From the NCBI GenBank assembly GCA_024364735.1, contig JAGFNQ010009995.1, positions 1 to 64,000 of the forward strand: a stretch of 64,000 bases of DNA. The letters run 5' to 3'. The notes under the pieces were generated by a model. It saw only the letters and a program-made list of their open reading frames with translations. It was not told the origin of the DNA and made no database searches. The position numbers and the translations under genes are program-made. This DNA is from Boesenbergia rotunda. Its lineage: Eukaryota; Streptophyta; Magnoliopsida; Zingiberales; Zingiberaceae. This document shows, piece after piece, positions 11,559-23,838 of this stretch; positions within the stretch are counted from its first letter, which is position 1; each line of letters begins with the position of its first letter.

Positions 11559-13073
11559 TGTTGGATCGAAGAAAACGATAGAGGGGGGATGAATATCGTT
11601 ATAAAAATTTTTGGACTAAGAAAGAGCAAATACGCAGCGGAAAATAAAGTAATGAGAAAGCAAGACAATAGACACGCGGGATTTATTTACTTGGTTCCCG
11701 ACCCCCCAGGGTCAATACGTCCAAGGCCTATGTACTCGGCGTGAGTCCATTATTGGTCTCCTTTCCGAAATTTTCGGAGGCGGAGAAAACCTGTCTTACA
11801 GTTGATATACAAGCAAAAAGATATGAATTGAAATGCAACTTGAATTAAAACAAACCAAACAAAAACAGACGATCCGGCCAATCCGGAACTCCGAAGCGTC
11901 GCGCATTTCCTCCTGGAGCTTCCTTGGTCGCAGAGCTTCGTCTGATCGCTTTTGCTTCACACGGAATGGCTTAGAATGAATGTAGAAGTTTTGTTTGAAG
12001 ATAAGGGGTTGAAGCCCCTTTTATAGTGCTCATACGGGCGCCTGTGACGTTGGGGGTGCCTTACACGTGGCCCTCCCTGCGCGAATCCTTATTCGCGGGC
12101 TCGGTCAATGCTTATCCACCTCCACTTAGGTGCCTGAGCTGATGGGGGCACCTGTATGGTCACAGGCGCCTGAATGGAAGCATATTCTGCCTTCTTCGAC
12201 TAACATCTATTTTTCTTCTTTGAGTCAGGCGCCCCTATTGATGGGGGCACCTGATTCCATGGGGGCGTCCCCATTGATGGGGGAGCCTGGCTTCCAGGCT
12301 TTCAGTTGTGTAGTGTGTTGTTTGCTTGCTTTGCCTTCCATTTTAGGTACCTGCAAGATATACAAATACAAAGTAAATATACACACAATCTCAATCTTAA
12401 GGACTTGGTTCTGACTTCGAATTTCCATGAAACACTAGGTCAAACCAACGCAAGTTCCCACCCCTGAGAACGCGCCTTTCACCTACTCCTTTCAGGAGAC
12501 GGTTGCCACCCAGTCCTTCAGGTGGACTTTTGCTTAGCTTCCGATACTCTCGGATCTCGAGATGTCCGAACCCTAACCCGTCTCTACTTCTGTCCTTAGT
12601 CATCGCTCAGCTAAGTTGCTCAGTCCCTCGGACCAAGACTTTGTGCCCAAACCCTATGTCCAGGACTTTGATTCCCAACCCTCGGCCAGGTCTTCGTGCC
12701 CAATTCCTCGAACCAGGTCTTCGGTGCCCAACCCTCGGCCAGGTCTTCTTGCCCAGTCCTCGACCAGGACTTCTTGCCCAGTCCTCGACCAGGACTTAGT
12801 GCCCAACTTCTGGTCAGGTCTTTGGTGCTCAGCCCTTTGCCAGGACTTAGTGCTCAATCCATGATCAGGACTTAGTGACCAATTCTTTGAACCAGGACTT
12901 ATTGCCTAGGTTTGCTAGGACATTCTTTCACTTTGGTTACTCCTCTCTTAACTTCCCTTCCCTTGTTCAATGTATCACTGACTTAAGTATTTGTCAAGCA
13001 TCAAAATACTTAGAGGAGGACATCACTGATGCAACTTGCACTAACATGACTGACATCCCAAATGTGTATCCAG
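11559..13073 (-). repeat. Solo LTR of a Sirevirus-like element related to family C
   Basis: The left edge tgttggatcgaag is the reversed LTR end (compare cgatccaaca at the ends of element C LTRs), preceded by a reversed ...ttcatcccccctctatcg block. The body shares the family C plan: gcgcc-type palindromes at 12030-12290 and a tandem repeat of gtcctcgaccaggact-like units at 12610-12900. No primer site or internal region accompanies it. The right edge is placed near 13073 where homology to Tat pol resumes. A clean 5-bp duplication was not found (agagt left, agagc or gagct right). Confidence 0.65.
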
Positions 13074-13800
13074 AGCTTCTCGAGGTTCTAAGTGTAGCCT
13101 CGTAAATTTTCATTTCTAATCTCTATGTTTCCCGCTGTCTGTTTGACTACCAAATGAGAATCGGAGTAAATTGCGACTAGAGAAGCCCTGCCCTGTCGGG
13201 CCGCTTGGAGTCCCGCAAGCAAGAATTCCTATTAGGCCTCATTATTGGATGTCGGGAAGTCTAGTCTGATGGAAAAGGAGAGCATGACCTCCTGAGGGGA
13301 TGTGAGGAGCACTGCTACGCCACTCCCATGTTGATTAGAAGTTCCGTCTACATAGACCTTTTACCCTTTTTCTTCTGTGTGTCTCAGCCACTCCATGAGA
13401 AAACCTACTAGTGTCTATGCTTTGATGGTCGTCCGGGGTTGGTACTGGATGTCATACTTGCTCAGCTTAGTGGTCCACTTAATTAACCTCCCTGAGGCTT
13501 GGAGATTGGTTAGGACCCACCCTAGACTACTATTGGTGAACATGGTGATTGGGTGAGCCAAGAAGTATGATCTCCACTTTCTGGTTGCTAGGGCCAACTT
13601 TAGAGCCAGTCTTTCCAAATTGGTGTATCGTCTCTCCTCGTCATTAAATAAGTGGCTAAAAAAGTATATAGGGTATTGTATCTTGTCTTCCTAGCAAAGC
13701 AAAACTACAGCAGCAGCCGCATAAGAAGTTGAGAGATAGACCCACAGTCTTTCTCTTGCTATCGGCTTGGCCAAGAAGGGTAGTTGAGCCTGTTGCATTC
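13074..13800 (-). pseudogene. RNase H and archaeal-type RNase H part of T0 pol (broken)
   Basis: Reverse frames include SYFLAHPITMFTNSSLGWVL and IKWTTKLSKYDIQYQPR at 13618-13415, typical of the gypsy RNase H end. Sequence to 13130 resembles the additional RNase H of the Tat lineage. Identity to T1 at 37340-38137 is evident but frames are broken by stops and indels. Confidence 0.72.
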
Positions 13801-14350
13801 TGTTGCGGAATTCCTCCCTATGTACCCGGATTAAAATTCTATTAATTAGAACTAATTCGGATAGGGAAAGAAAACTTCTAGAACGGCCTTTTCAGCATCA
13901 TGCTTTTCGAATGAGTGATCGCTTGAACAAACTTCTTGTTCAAGAAATCTAACTCCTTTATCGATTAGCTGCGGAATAGATGATGAAATTTGACCGCCGG
14001 TTCTTGTGTTTGAATCGGGTTCCAAGTAAAACAAGAATACAATTAAACTAGAATGAAATAAAAACAAGATATACCTCTTATTTTAGCTCTTGATCATCTA
14101 TTATATTCCTATCCTCTTCTTGGACGTCGTGTGGGCGACGACCTTCCAAGAAACAAAGCCACCAAGAACCCTTCACCTTCTTCCTTCTTCCTTCTTCTTC
14201 CTTAGCTGCCGGCTCTAGCTTCCACCTTTGTGGTTGCGTCGGCCAAAGAAGGAGAGTCTCCTTCTCCTTCTTGCTTCCTTGCGCCGCACCTCTTCAAGAG
14301 GAGAGAAGAGAAGAGAAGAGAAGAAGAAGAAAAAGAAAGAAGAAAAGAAA
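13801..14350 (-). repeat. Truncated copia LTR, probable
   Basis: The left edge tgttgcggaattcc is the reverse of a common copia LTR end (...ggaattccgcaaca). Homology to Tat pol stops exactly there. The right side runs into a purine-rich GA repeat and the N at 14351, so its other end is unknown. Confidence 0.45.
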
Positions 14351-14351
14351 N
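14351..14351. other. Single ambiguous base (N)
   Basis: This is the only N in the window. It follows a low-complexity gaagaagaaaaag tract and separates a copia LTR fragment from chromovirus coding sequence. A collapsed or wrongly joined repeat is possible here. Confidence 0.95.
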
Positions 14352-14628
14352 CCTCTCTAGCCATCTCGTCTCCAACATATTCCACGTTTCTATATTGAGG
14401 AGATACGTTGCCGACCCGGCACATATATTGTCAGAGGTACCGGTTTCGCTTCAACCGGATGCTACCTACGACGAATTTCTGGTACGGATCTTGGAGTATG
14501 AGGAGTGTCAGTTGTCGAACAAGACAATCCGGCTGATTAAATTCGGATGGCAGCATCATTTAGAAGCCGAGGCAACCTGGGAGCTCGAGGATTTTATCAG
14601 AGCTCACTACCCTCACTTATTTGCATGA
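14352..14628 (+). pseudogene. C-terminal end of a chromovirus (Ty3/gypsy) pol with chromodomain
   Basis: The open frame from the N to the TGA at 14626-14628 reads NIFHVSILRRYVADPAH, the usual integrase end of chromoviruses. A chromodomain follows (VRILEYEECQLSNKTIRLIK, then FGWQHH, EATWELEDFI and HYPHLF). The chromodomain guides integration to marked chromatin in this family. Only about 90 codons remain; the rest is missing beyond the N. A polypurine tract and LTR follow at the expected distance. The lineage is probably Tekay-like, judged only from the domain and LTR style. Confidence 0.85.
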
Positions 14629-14757
14629 GGTACGTGTGGGTTATATCATTCAGTATTTATACTACATTTCTTTTGTTTAGTATTTTGTACTGTATAATCG
14701 TACCTGGCACATGTAGAAAACAAATTTAGGGACCAAATTTCTGTTAGTGGGGGAGGA

Positions 14758-15300
14758 TGTAAGAATACGGAAAGTTTAGGGGCTAAAAGGTAAAACTTTC
14801 AAAACTTAGGGGCTACTGTGGAAATAACCAAACATAGAGGGGCAATTTGCAAAAGGAGCCGCCCTTAAGTTTCCCCCGGGCCGATCGCGATCTCAATTCT
14901 CCCGAAATCCCTCTTTCTTTCCCCCCTCTTCTTCCCCGCAGGGAATCAGAACTCCCTTCTTCGCCGAGGTTGAAGCCCCACCTCTGCTCCGAACCCATTC
15001 TTGATCGGTGTTCGAGCTTCTCCGACGAGTAGTCATTTCTCTTCCATCGCGGTCAATCGAGGTTTTCCTCTTCCATCTTCTCTGCCGGGCTCGTGGGTAG
15101 GAAGGGCTGCTGTTGGGCGAAACTGCTAGGTTTGAGCAGGTGTTGGACGTTGGCACTTGCCTTCCTTCGTTCTTCATCTAGTTTTCCCCTACCAATCTTG
15201 ATTCGGGCGAGTTTGAGCAGAGCTTCGAAACAACATTTGATTGAGGTAAGGACCTCAGTATATTTGATTCAAAGCTTTCTTTCTTAGATCTAATTAGGTA
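14758..15300 (+). repeat. 3' LTR of the chromovirus (right end not determined)
   Basis: The LTR starts tgtaagaatacggaaagttt directly after the purine tract agtgggggagga. The sequence turns GC-rich and untranslated-leader-like from 14860 to 15240 with a splice-donor-like gaggtaagg at 15244. I cannot place its right boundary; it may extend well past 15300. Confidence 0.6.
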
Positions 15301-17034
15301 GGTAAATGATCTAGGTTTATTGTTGTGCTGTGGTTTTGGGATCTATGCTCAGAATTCGATCTACTGTTTAGATCTTGAGTTGGAGTTCTTGTCCTTTGCT
15401 GAAATTTTGTTTTTTGGTTATGTTCTATGCTTGGATTCCTCCTTACGTTTCTATGAATGGGGTTGATTTAGTCCTTTACTGTGAGCCATCTTGATCGAAT
15501 TCTATAGTCATGGTTCTGATCCTCAGTGATGGAGAGGTTGCATCTGTGCATTTCGGTTTGATTGGGATTCAGTAATCAATTTAGTTTAGACTGTTTTGGA
15601 TGTGTTGCTTCCATTTCTTCGGTTCGTGTTTGTGTTCTTGAGCTAACGTAGGTTGGTAAGAGAAAGCTATGTTGCCGTGGGATTTGGTTGTTTTGATGCT
15701 CATCTTGGTCTGTTTTGTTTGAATTTGGTTTCTCCCTGTTTTTGTCGTGAGGTGGGCTGGGAAGGAGGATGGTGTATATATGTTGGGATCGGGTCCTGTG
15801 TTGGAGTGTTGGTTTTGGTAAGTTGGGGTCGTTTTGAATAGCTATGAATTGAGACATACTTATAAGTCGAGGTCGTCTTGATAATTGTGTCAAGATAAGA
15901 TCATTTATGTAATGATCAGAGTAAAAGAACCCATCATTTAATGAACCTGCTAAAGGTTATATTGAAATTCATAAGTTGAATTCAGGATTAAACATTAGAT
16001 ATGTCTAGATTGAAATATGTATGATGTTAAATTTTGAAAAAATATGCACTATTTTTTATAAAGAAACACATCGTATAATGTGATTCATACCATATGTATT
16101 ATAGCAACAATAAGTGTAGTAGGAGAATCGATCCTTGCTTCTCTACTATATGCGACTCTTAAGATTATAAGTTAATCTCAATCTTACTCTAATGACTATT
16201 TAGCAATCTATTTGAAGTTTCAATCAGTGTCTACTACTTTAGCATGTATCTTATTGGTTATGAATGATTTGGTTTATGGAACATAATTAGAAAAGTGATT
16301 GATTAGAGTGAATAGATCTAACTAATAAGGAAGATTAAAATAAATTTATTTTTGGACATTTATTTACTGATTGATCAGTTACATTTCTGTTGAATACTTG
16401 AAATGTGATTGTGAATAATTGTATTGATTAGATATGTTGAATATGTTCAACATATCTAACATGATCTTTGTGACTATAAACATTTATGAATTGACTTGGA
16501 CAGGAGATGTGGGATGAAATAAGCGTTATGTGCCCTCTCAACTTCCTCCATTTAAAAGGAATTTGATAAAACCTTTATCTTCTTCTTCCTCCATAATGGA
16601 GGAAAGGGAAGAAACACTTCACACCTATATAAGTCCGTCCAAGACAATCTAAGAAAAAAACATCAGAAAAAGATTGTTGCGTTTTATACACAGAGGAGAT
16701 TGAAGCACAACGGAAGTGCTATCAGAATTCTGCCCAGACTATGTGTCTTGCGGAGAAGAACATCCAGTAATCGAGTAGGATTGATTCGGTAGAATAGTGA
16801 AGCACCTTTCAATTTGTAATTATCCTTCCGACGACAATGATGAGATCAACGAATCAAGACTAAAGAATCAGTTCGATGAACCGCTGTAAGTGTTTGCAGC
16901 TTTATATTGTTTAATTCATGCAACCTACACACGTGCCCACTCGACGCCCGTTCTAGGAGAGGACGACGTAGCAGTGGGGGCTGTTGAACTGCTCGTAGTT
17001 GAAGTACATCCTCTTTTCTTGGACGAATTGGTTC
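15301..17034. other. Unassigned, mostly AT-rich sequence; possible LTR remainder
   Basis: There are no coding frames of note. A 12-bp inverted repeat with a 4-bp loop (agatatgttgaa ... ttcaacatatct) is at 16430-16457. A TATA-like tatataag is at 16626-16633, followed by leader-like sequence to about 16880. This could be the promoter part of an LTR or of the adjoining gene fragment; I cannot decide. Confidence 0.4.
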
Positions 17035-18325
17035 AGTTCGGATCCTCTGTCCCCAAACCTCTCTGTCCCTCTGTCCTGAGCGACAAAAAAATCGCGTGCG
17101 AAACGCGTGACTTCGCCCACTCGCGTGAAGAAGTTGAAACCGCGCGTCCCGCTCGCGATCAAAAATTTTGCCCTAAATCCCGAGTGAAGAAGGCTTCTCC
17201 TTCTCCTTCTCCTTCTCGATCCCGTGCTTGATCTCCCCTCTCCCAGCTCCGGCCTTCTCCCCTCTCCCAGCCCCGGCGTCGACGTCGGCGACGTCACACG
17301 ACGAACTCCCTAAACGCGTGTGGTTCGCTCTCTCGCCGACCTCCCCTTCTCGCTGCCAGATCTCCTCTCGCCTCCTCGCGTTTCCCTCTGGATCGCTGCT
17401 TCCCAGTCGTCGCTGCTTCTCCTCTCATCTTCGCTCCCAGTCGCTAGCAGAGGGACCTCCTTCTCGCTTCTCCTTCTTCGGCCTGCTTTCATCGTGCTCC
17501 CTACTTCTTCCCCTGTCTTCAAGGTACTGTTTTTTGCCCTAATTATCTTCCCGGCGAGCTCCGCCTTAAATCCCTCGTTAAGTGTTCTTTGCTCCATTGA
17601 AATAATCTTCCTCTTTGCTTTTAGTTTTTGTTTTGAAGTATAAATGTAGATACAGATATATGCAAGTGATGGAACATCTAGTTCTTAGAGAAGCTTTGCA
17701 AGGCAGGGCAAACATTCCTTCCACTAGTTTTGATTCACCATCACTGATTCCTAACATATGCCATCCTGCTGACTGTTATGAATGACTGTTTGTTATGCTA
17801 TTGACAATGCTGATTGTAATGTTATTGACATGTTTTCATCATTATTGTCATAAGAAATTGGGTCCTTTCCTACTTAAGCTTGCCCTTTTTGCTTAGCAGA
17901 TTTAAGGTTATCGTCGTCACATCCAAACATGTATGCGGTTACCTTGTGCTTTGGCAATTCAAACCTTTTTAAAACTGAAATCACGATTCACCAGTTCATC
18001 CACATTGTATATGATTATTGCTGACTTAAGAAGCCAAAGTGTGCTCAAACATTGAACATGAATTTTTGCGGTAGTTATATTTCTCTGATGAAGTGAAAGA
18101 GATACTAAAATTCTACTTTTGTTGTTTTTTTTCCTCACTGTTTAATTGCAGGGAGATATCTAGAGTATTAGCACAAGGTAACCACATACATGTTCTGTGG
18201 ATTCTGCTTGTATTTGCTTAGAAACCTATGTAAAACTCCCTTGGAAGTAAAATGTAGTGTTTGAAAATCAAAAAATGACAGCCAATATATTGAAATTAAT
18301 ATGCATGCTTTCTTGCTGTTTGAGC
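17035..18325 (+). repeat. Left arm of an inverted repeat (5' part of the ycf45/SPD1-like gene)
   Basis: It matches the reverse complement of 21239-23914 over its whole length apart from two differences: the right arm holds a hAT insertion, and this arm lacks a block with two exons. The GC-rich first part (17035-17522) looks like a leader exon with donor caag/gtactg at 17522. An acceptor (attgcag/ggagatat) follows at 18151. By eye the arms differ by only a few percent. Confidence 0.88.
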
Positions 18326-18741
18326 ATAGAGTCTATTTTTAGATACCTAAAACTGAAAGAATTCAGTAACTTCGAAAAAGGAGAATTTACATCCATGTTA
18401 TTACATTACTCTAAAAGTTTAATCCCCTTTATGAATGTCAATCATTCATCCTATGTTTTAACCTGGCATTCTAGAACTAGAGGAGAATATAATATGTAGT
18501 ATGACGAATGCTGATACAACTGATTTTTTTACAAGGTTCTCAGGCTCTGGTAATCTTGCTAAGTGCATATCATATGCACAAACTAATGCACAGTTTTCCT
18601 TCACTGATCCTGAACTCGAGAAGTATAGATTTTAGTTGCTGAATTATGATTCAAGGAATAATAGATCCTCTTCCTCCAAGAAAAAATATCACGTAATCTA
18701 TTTGTTCATATATCAGTTACTTTGAACTTATTTCAATGTAG

Positions 18742-20342
18742 AGTGTTACACTTGGTGATGAGGAGGCTAGGAAAAGGAAAGTTCAAAAGACAATCCTTGA
18801 AAGAAAAGGACCCTCTACATTTACTTGTGCTGTTGAGATGATATCCAAAACTGAGTATCGAGTTCATCACAAATTGGAAGCTACTGTAGATGCTATTTTA
18901 GCAGGTACGATTGTTTCTTCTCCTTATTTGTCAGCCTGTTTCTCAAATTCCTGTTTTGAGAAATAGTTCATTGTCATTCTTTTGTGAATACAGGGAAATC
19001 TCCCCTCTTTGAAACATGCAAGATTGATCCCAAAGGTGATTTAAGCAACTCTTCTCTAGTACCACAGGAGTATCATGAAGAGGAACAATTTATTAGTTCT
19101 AAACAGGATGTTTCAATTGACATGCCTTTACACGATGATGCAAATGCTAATGCTGGGTATAACAAGAAAGCGAGAAGTAATTCATACACACAGAGGAGAT
19201 TGCCAATTTGTGTTTATACTTATAAGGTAATCATCAGACTGCAGTCATGAGCATTCAATTTCTGAAATTTTGTCCCTTGCATGCCTCTTTGTCCCTTGCA
19301 TGCCTCTTTTACCTTCTCATATCACAGGTCATATAAGGTATTACATTATAGTGTCATACCCCATGTCTATATTTCTCTTTTTGCCTTCCATTTCAGTTTT
19401 AGCATCTTCTTCTTCGGAGTTTGCTGAAAGAGTACAAGCACGTTATCATTAAATAATTTACTTTTATTGGACCAATTGATGTGATATAGATTCATTCTTA
19501 GATTTTGGAAGCTGATCTGCTGCAAGTTGCAACTGTAATGGGCTATGAGAATGATATATATGTGACTGATGACATTGGAACAGCAAATGCAATTCTAGCA
19601 TCAAGTTCCGAAATGAAACAAAATTCTTGGATTCGCAGTGTTGCAAAATTCCACAAGCTTCCCATATTCGTGATCAAAGTAAAGAATCTTGGCTTTATGA
19701 TTCCTTGGTTGCATTGCTAGTGCCCTTACAGTTCTTCGTTCTTATCCGCAGGAGAGTACGATGGCACAAATGGTAAAGGCAGTTAAGATGATTCTTGGGA
19801 TTAGTAGTTTTGGCTCTAGACTAAACGAACCATCAAAATTCACGGACGACATAGAAGTGGAAGATGATGCACCTAAGAGAAAACCCACCTTGGAAGAAAT
19901 TGATGCTCTGGAGGTACGTAGTTGCTGCCACCAATTTACACTAACACGCATTGTGATGTTTGATACATATGGGGATGCTCATATTGTTCAAACATTTCAT
20001 GGCACTTACTTCCAATTATGTACATTGTAGGAGGTTTGTATGGCTATTGAGTACATTGTAATCCCTGGCGGAGAACCCGTAGAGCTCCTTCCACAATGCT
20101 CCAAGATAATTGCTCGCCAACTCGAGCTCGTGGAAAGCTACCAATTAACCGCAAAGAGGTCAGGAACAGAACTGAACTCAAGGCTGCAGATCCTTCCTGT
20201 GAAGATGGATAAGAAAAGCTCATCTGCCAAGAGCAATGAGCCGCATTCAAGTGAGCAACTACAAGAGGTGAATATTAATTCACTATCCGGATGGAATGTG
20301 GGTTCTAGTGTTTTTCGTCTTCCATTTCTGCCTGATAATTAA
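18742..20342 (+). pseudogene. 3' exons of a ycf45/SPD1-like ATPase gene, cut off from the ATPase core
   Basis: Five exons with consensus splice sites are visible: 18742-18904, 18994-19226, 19502-19678, 19752-19913 and 20031-20342 (TAA). Frames stay in phase across each intron. They encode about 348 residues matching the C-terminal half of plant P-loop ATPases of the ycf45/SEEDLING PLASTID DEVELOPMENT 1 type, which act in plastids. Landmarks are SVTLGDEEARKRKVQKTILE, YTYK/ILEADLLQVATVMGY and a last exon resembling the R3H-like tail (EYIVIPGGEPVELLPQ). Exons carrying Walker A are absent. The Walker B exons are deleted from the + strand and survive only at 21509-21972 on the other strand. The coding exons themselves are undamaged, suggesting recent breakage. 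Family assignment is from recognised motifs and was not searched. Confidence 0.8.
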
Positions 20343-21238
20343 AAAATTCTAAAATTGTGAAACTGGTGTAGTTTGTTCTACCCCGTCTTGTACAGTATAT
20401 GTATATATCAAACTGTGATGCTTGTTCTTCACAGCAATTGTAAATTTATATCATTCTTTTAATGGAAAATAGCTCAGATGTTATCCATTTACGTCCCATT
20501 GGAAATGTATACGAGGAATATTTTGGTCATTTTGATGTTGGTTGTGCATTTATTTTGAATCACAATCATGAATATTATCTCTCCATAAAGCTTTATGCAA
20601 GATTATATCAGTGCTAATACAGATAATAGGTCGGTTAACATGGGAGCGAAGAGTGAAGCTAAAACATAACGATAGACAATAGGTCGGTTAACATGGGAGC
20701 GAAGAGTGAAGCTAAAACATAACGATAGACGATACAGAAAAATCAAAAAATTTGCAAAACCACGAGATATTTCATTAATGTTTTCAGTAGAAGAAAACAG
20801 GTGAAAACTAGAACACTTTCAAAACTTCATAATTGCAAGTACTTCACGGCAAACAGGTGAAACCGCAAATCATGACAACTATGCGACTTTTATTGAATAA
20901 ACGAGTACTTGAATGTTCCCGCAGCATTATACAAATAACCACAAGCATTACATATCTCTTGAACTTTTGAAGCTCTTACATCCTGGCGTGACAAGCGGAC
21001 AGATCACAAAAGAGATGTCATCATAGATCACAAAAGTTTTGATCCAATAAGGAGTCACCATCGCACTTGGGCTAGCGATCTTGAAATGATGCATTCATGA
21101 GGTTAAGTGCTGAATCCATAAACTGGAGAAGGCAAGTGAAAGCAAATAATCAGGACATTAACTAATTATAAAGAGCCAAAACTTGAACTCAAATAAACAT
21201 AATATGTACTTGAAATGATGTATGATGATATGCTGAAT
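20343..21238. other. 3' UTR and spacer between the inverted arms
   Basis: The first 150 bases look like the 3' UTR of the gene. The rest is non-coding, AT-rich and holds a 53-bp tandem duplication at 20625-20730. Confidence 0.5.
20625..20730 (+). repeat. 53-bp tandem duplication
   Basis: Two identical copies begin aataggtcggttaacatggg and end acgatagac. The exact identity points to a recent event. Confidence 0.92.
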
Positions 21239-21508
21239 AATACAGCAAGAAAGCATGCATATTAATTTCAATATATTGGTTGTCATTTTTTGATTTTCAA
21301 ACACTACATTTTACTTCCAAGGGAGTTTTACATAGGTTTCTAAGCAAATACAAGCAGAATCCACAAAACATTTCAGTTTTCAGTTCATCAGATACATAAA
21401 ATCAGAGTTACTCGAACTCAAGCAAAAAGTATCAGAGATAATTGCCAACCAAAATATCACACAGGCGAACCATATGCAGATAGACAAAGTAGAGAAATAA
21501 AGCACTAC

Positions 21509-21972
21509 CTCTATCCCACCAACAAGTGCTTGTAGGCATGGAATTTTTATTATGCTCTCAATTGTTACCCCATGAGCTGTTCCAACAAGCTGAACATCTC
21601 TTTGAGCTATAGTATTTGCTGCCATAGCTTCTAGCTCGGTTCCAATTTCATCAATTATGATTACTTCTGGCATGTGATTCTCAACTGCTTCAATCATGAC
21701 CTAATGATGGTGGCACAAAGAGACATACAAAGTAATATTATTTTCAAGAACCATCTATCTAGTTCATGAGCTTGGATTTAATGTGAACTCCATGAGGGAA
21801 AATAGCATACAGTGGGCCTACATTGTGCTGCATGCTAACATTTGGAACTTGCATTCTCCTAGCACGACCAATTCCCGAGTGAGGTATATCTCCATCACCA
21901 CCAATTTCATTGGATGTATCTACTATGACAACTCGTTTCATCTTTTCATCTGCTAATACTCTAGATATCTCC
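21509..21972 (-). pseudogene. Walker B exons of the ycf45/SPD1-like gene on the opposite strand
   Basis: Two reverse-strand exons are bounded by proper splice sites: 21972-21822 and 21700-21509 (64 codons). The first begins within EISRVLADEKMKRVVIVDTS, the stretch that directly follows the P-loop in this family, and continues NEIGGDGDIPHSGIGRARRM. The second holds EVIIIDEIGTELEA, the Walker B aspartate and glutamate, and ends LQALVGGIE, which should join SVTLGDEE. That next exon is not on this strand but at 18742 on the + strand. Together the two strands hold complementary parts of one gene. The Walker A exon is missing from both. Confidence 0.82.
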
Positions 21973-23019
21973 CTGCAATTATACAGTGAGGAAAAAAACA
22001 ACAAAAGTAGAATTTTAGTATCTCTTTCACTTCATCAGAGAAATATAACTACCGCAAAAATTCATGTTCAATGTTTGAGCACACTTTGGCTTCTTAAGTC
22101 AGCAATAATCATATACAATGTGGATGAACTGGTGAATCGTGATTTCAGTTTTAAAAAGGTTTGAATTGCCAAAGCACAAGGTAACCGCATACATGTTTGG
22201 ATGTGACGACGATAACCTTAAATCTGCTAAGCAAAAAGGGCAAGCTTAAGTAGGAAAAGGACCCAATTTCTTATGACAATAATGATGAAAACATGTCAAT
22301 AACATTACAATCAGCATTGTTAATAGCATAATAAAACAGTCATTCATAACAGTCAGCAGGATGGCAATATGTTAGGAATCAGTGATGGTGAATCAAAACT
22401 AGTGGAAGGAATGTTTGCCCTGCCTTGCAAAGCTTCTCTAAGAACTAGATGTTCCATCACTTGCATATATCTGTATCTACATTTATACTTCAAAACAAAA
22501 ACTAAAAGCAAAGAGGAAGATTATTTCAATGGAGCAAAGAACACTTAACGAGGGATTTAAGGCGGAGCTCGCCGGGAAGATAATTAGGGCAAAAAACAGT
22601 ACCTTGAAGACAGGGGAAGAAGTAGGGAGCACGATGAAAGCAGGCCCAAGCAGGAGAAGCGAGAAGGAGGTCCCTCTGCTAGCGACTGGGAGCGAAGATG
22701 AGAGGAGAAGCAGCGACGACTGGGAAGCAGCGATCCAGAGGGAAACGCGAGGAGGCGAGAGGAGATCTGGCAGCGAGAAGGGGAGGTCGGCGAGAAGAGC
22801 GAACCACACGCGTTTAGGGAGTTCGTCGTGTGACGTCGCCGACGTCGACGCCGGGGCTGGGAGAGGGGAGAAGGCCGGAGCTGGGAGAGGGGACATCAAG
22901 CACGGGATCGAGAAGGAGAAGCCTTCTTCACTCGGGATTTAGGGCAGAATTTTTGATCGCGAGCGGGACGCGCGGTTTCGACTTCTTCACGCGAGTGGGA
23001 GAAGTCACGCGTTTCGCAC

Positions 23020-23838
23020 CAATGTTCGTAGAATCGTGATCCTACACAGGATCGATTTGGGGTCAGGATCGGATCGGTCAGGATCGGATCGTAAAATCGT
23101 ACGATCCTAACAAAAACCCTTAAAATGAAAGAATATACAATTTTTATTAACACTATAATGATAATATATAATTTTTATTAACACTATAATGATAATAATC
23201 ACGTTCAACTTCAAGAATATTCTATTGATTACAAGATGATCCAATTTAATTGTCAACCTATTAGATAATAGACATCTAAAAACGTATCATTTTAGGAAAA
23301 AGATATAACATAATATTATTACTCAAAAACTAACTAAAAATAATTAAATAGATATTTAAATAATCTTAAAATCCTTAGGAAAAAGATATAACATAATATT
23401 ATTAATCAAAAACTAACTAAAAATAATTAAATAGATGTTTAAATAATCTTAAAACCCTAACACTAACTCTGTAAAAGATAAAACAATAATAATAAAAAAG
23501 ACTAATAATCTTCTGAGCTTCTGAAAAGACTTTAAATAATATTTTTTGGGATTCAATCTTAAAACTAACCTGTAGATCTTTGAACGAGTTTCAATTTGAT
23601 ATATTATAGGTCACGTGGTTCAATCCGAATCAAAAATTATGACCTCTTGAAGCTTTCACCGATCCTGCTCCGATTCTGCTCCGATTCTGTCCGATCCTAT
23701 ACGATTCTGTCCGATCCTACCGATCCTGCTGCGATCCTGCTATGAAAAACGATTCTGCGCGATTCTGGATCGATTTCTGGCGTAGGATCGTAGGATCGTA
23801 CGATCCTACGATCCAGGATCGCGATTTTGCAAACTATG
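23020..23838. mobile_element. Non-autonomous hAT-like element (819 bp)
   Basis: The 8-bp target duplication tttcgcac is at 23012-23019 and 23839-23846. The left end caatgttcgtagaatcg and reversed right end catagtttgcaaaatcg form imperfect inverted repeats. The ends are packed with gatcctacgatcc-type words. No transposase is encoded. Removing the element and one duplication restores the inverted-repeat arm. Confidence 0.85.

Larger units (their letters stand above)
9640..13800 (-). mobile_element. T0: fragment of a Tat-lineage Ty3/gypsy element
   Basis: In reverse orientation, pol pieces (RNase H, archaeal-type RNase H region, integrase zinc finger and core) run from 13800 to about 10560 and are followed by a tandem-repeat array at 9647-10384. 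The same order of pol then tandem repeat is seen in T1. A solo copia LTR splits the pol. LTRs, gag and reverse transcriptase are missing. Confidence 0.75.

Noticed and set aside
14352..14380. Apparent LTR end (ctagccatctcgtctccaac) like that of element A
   Set aside because: The bases are fully explained by an in-frame chromovirus integrase sequence running into the chromodomain.
17228..17643. 104-138 codon ORFs in the GC-rich leader of the ycf45-like gene
   Set aside because: The two arms differ by indels that shift these frames, and no transit peptide or ATPase motif is evident; more likely untranslated leader.
22529..22942. 137-codon + strand ORF
   Set aside because: Antisense shadow of the same GC-rich leader in the right arm.
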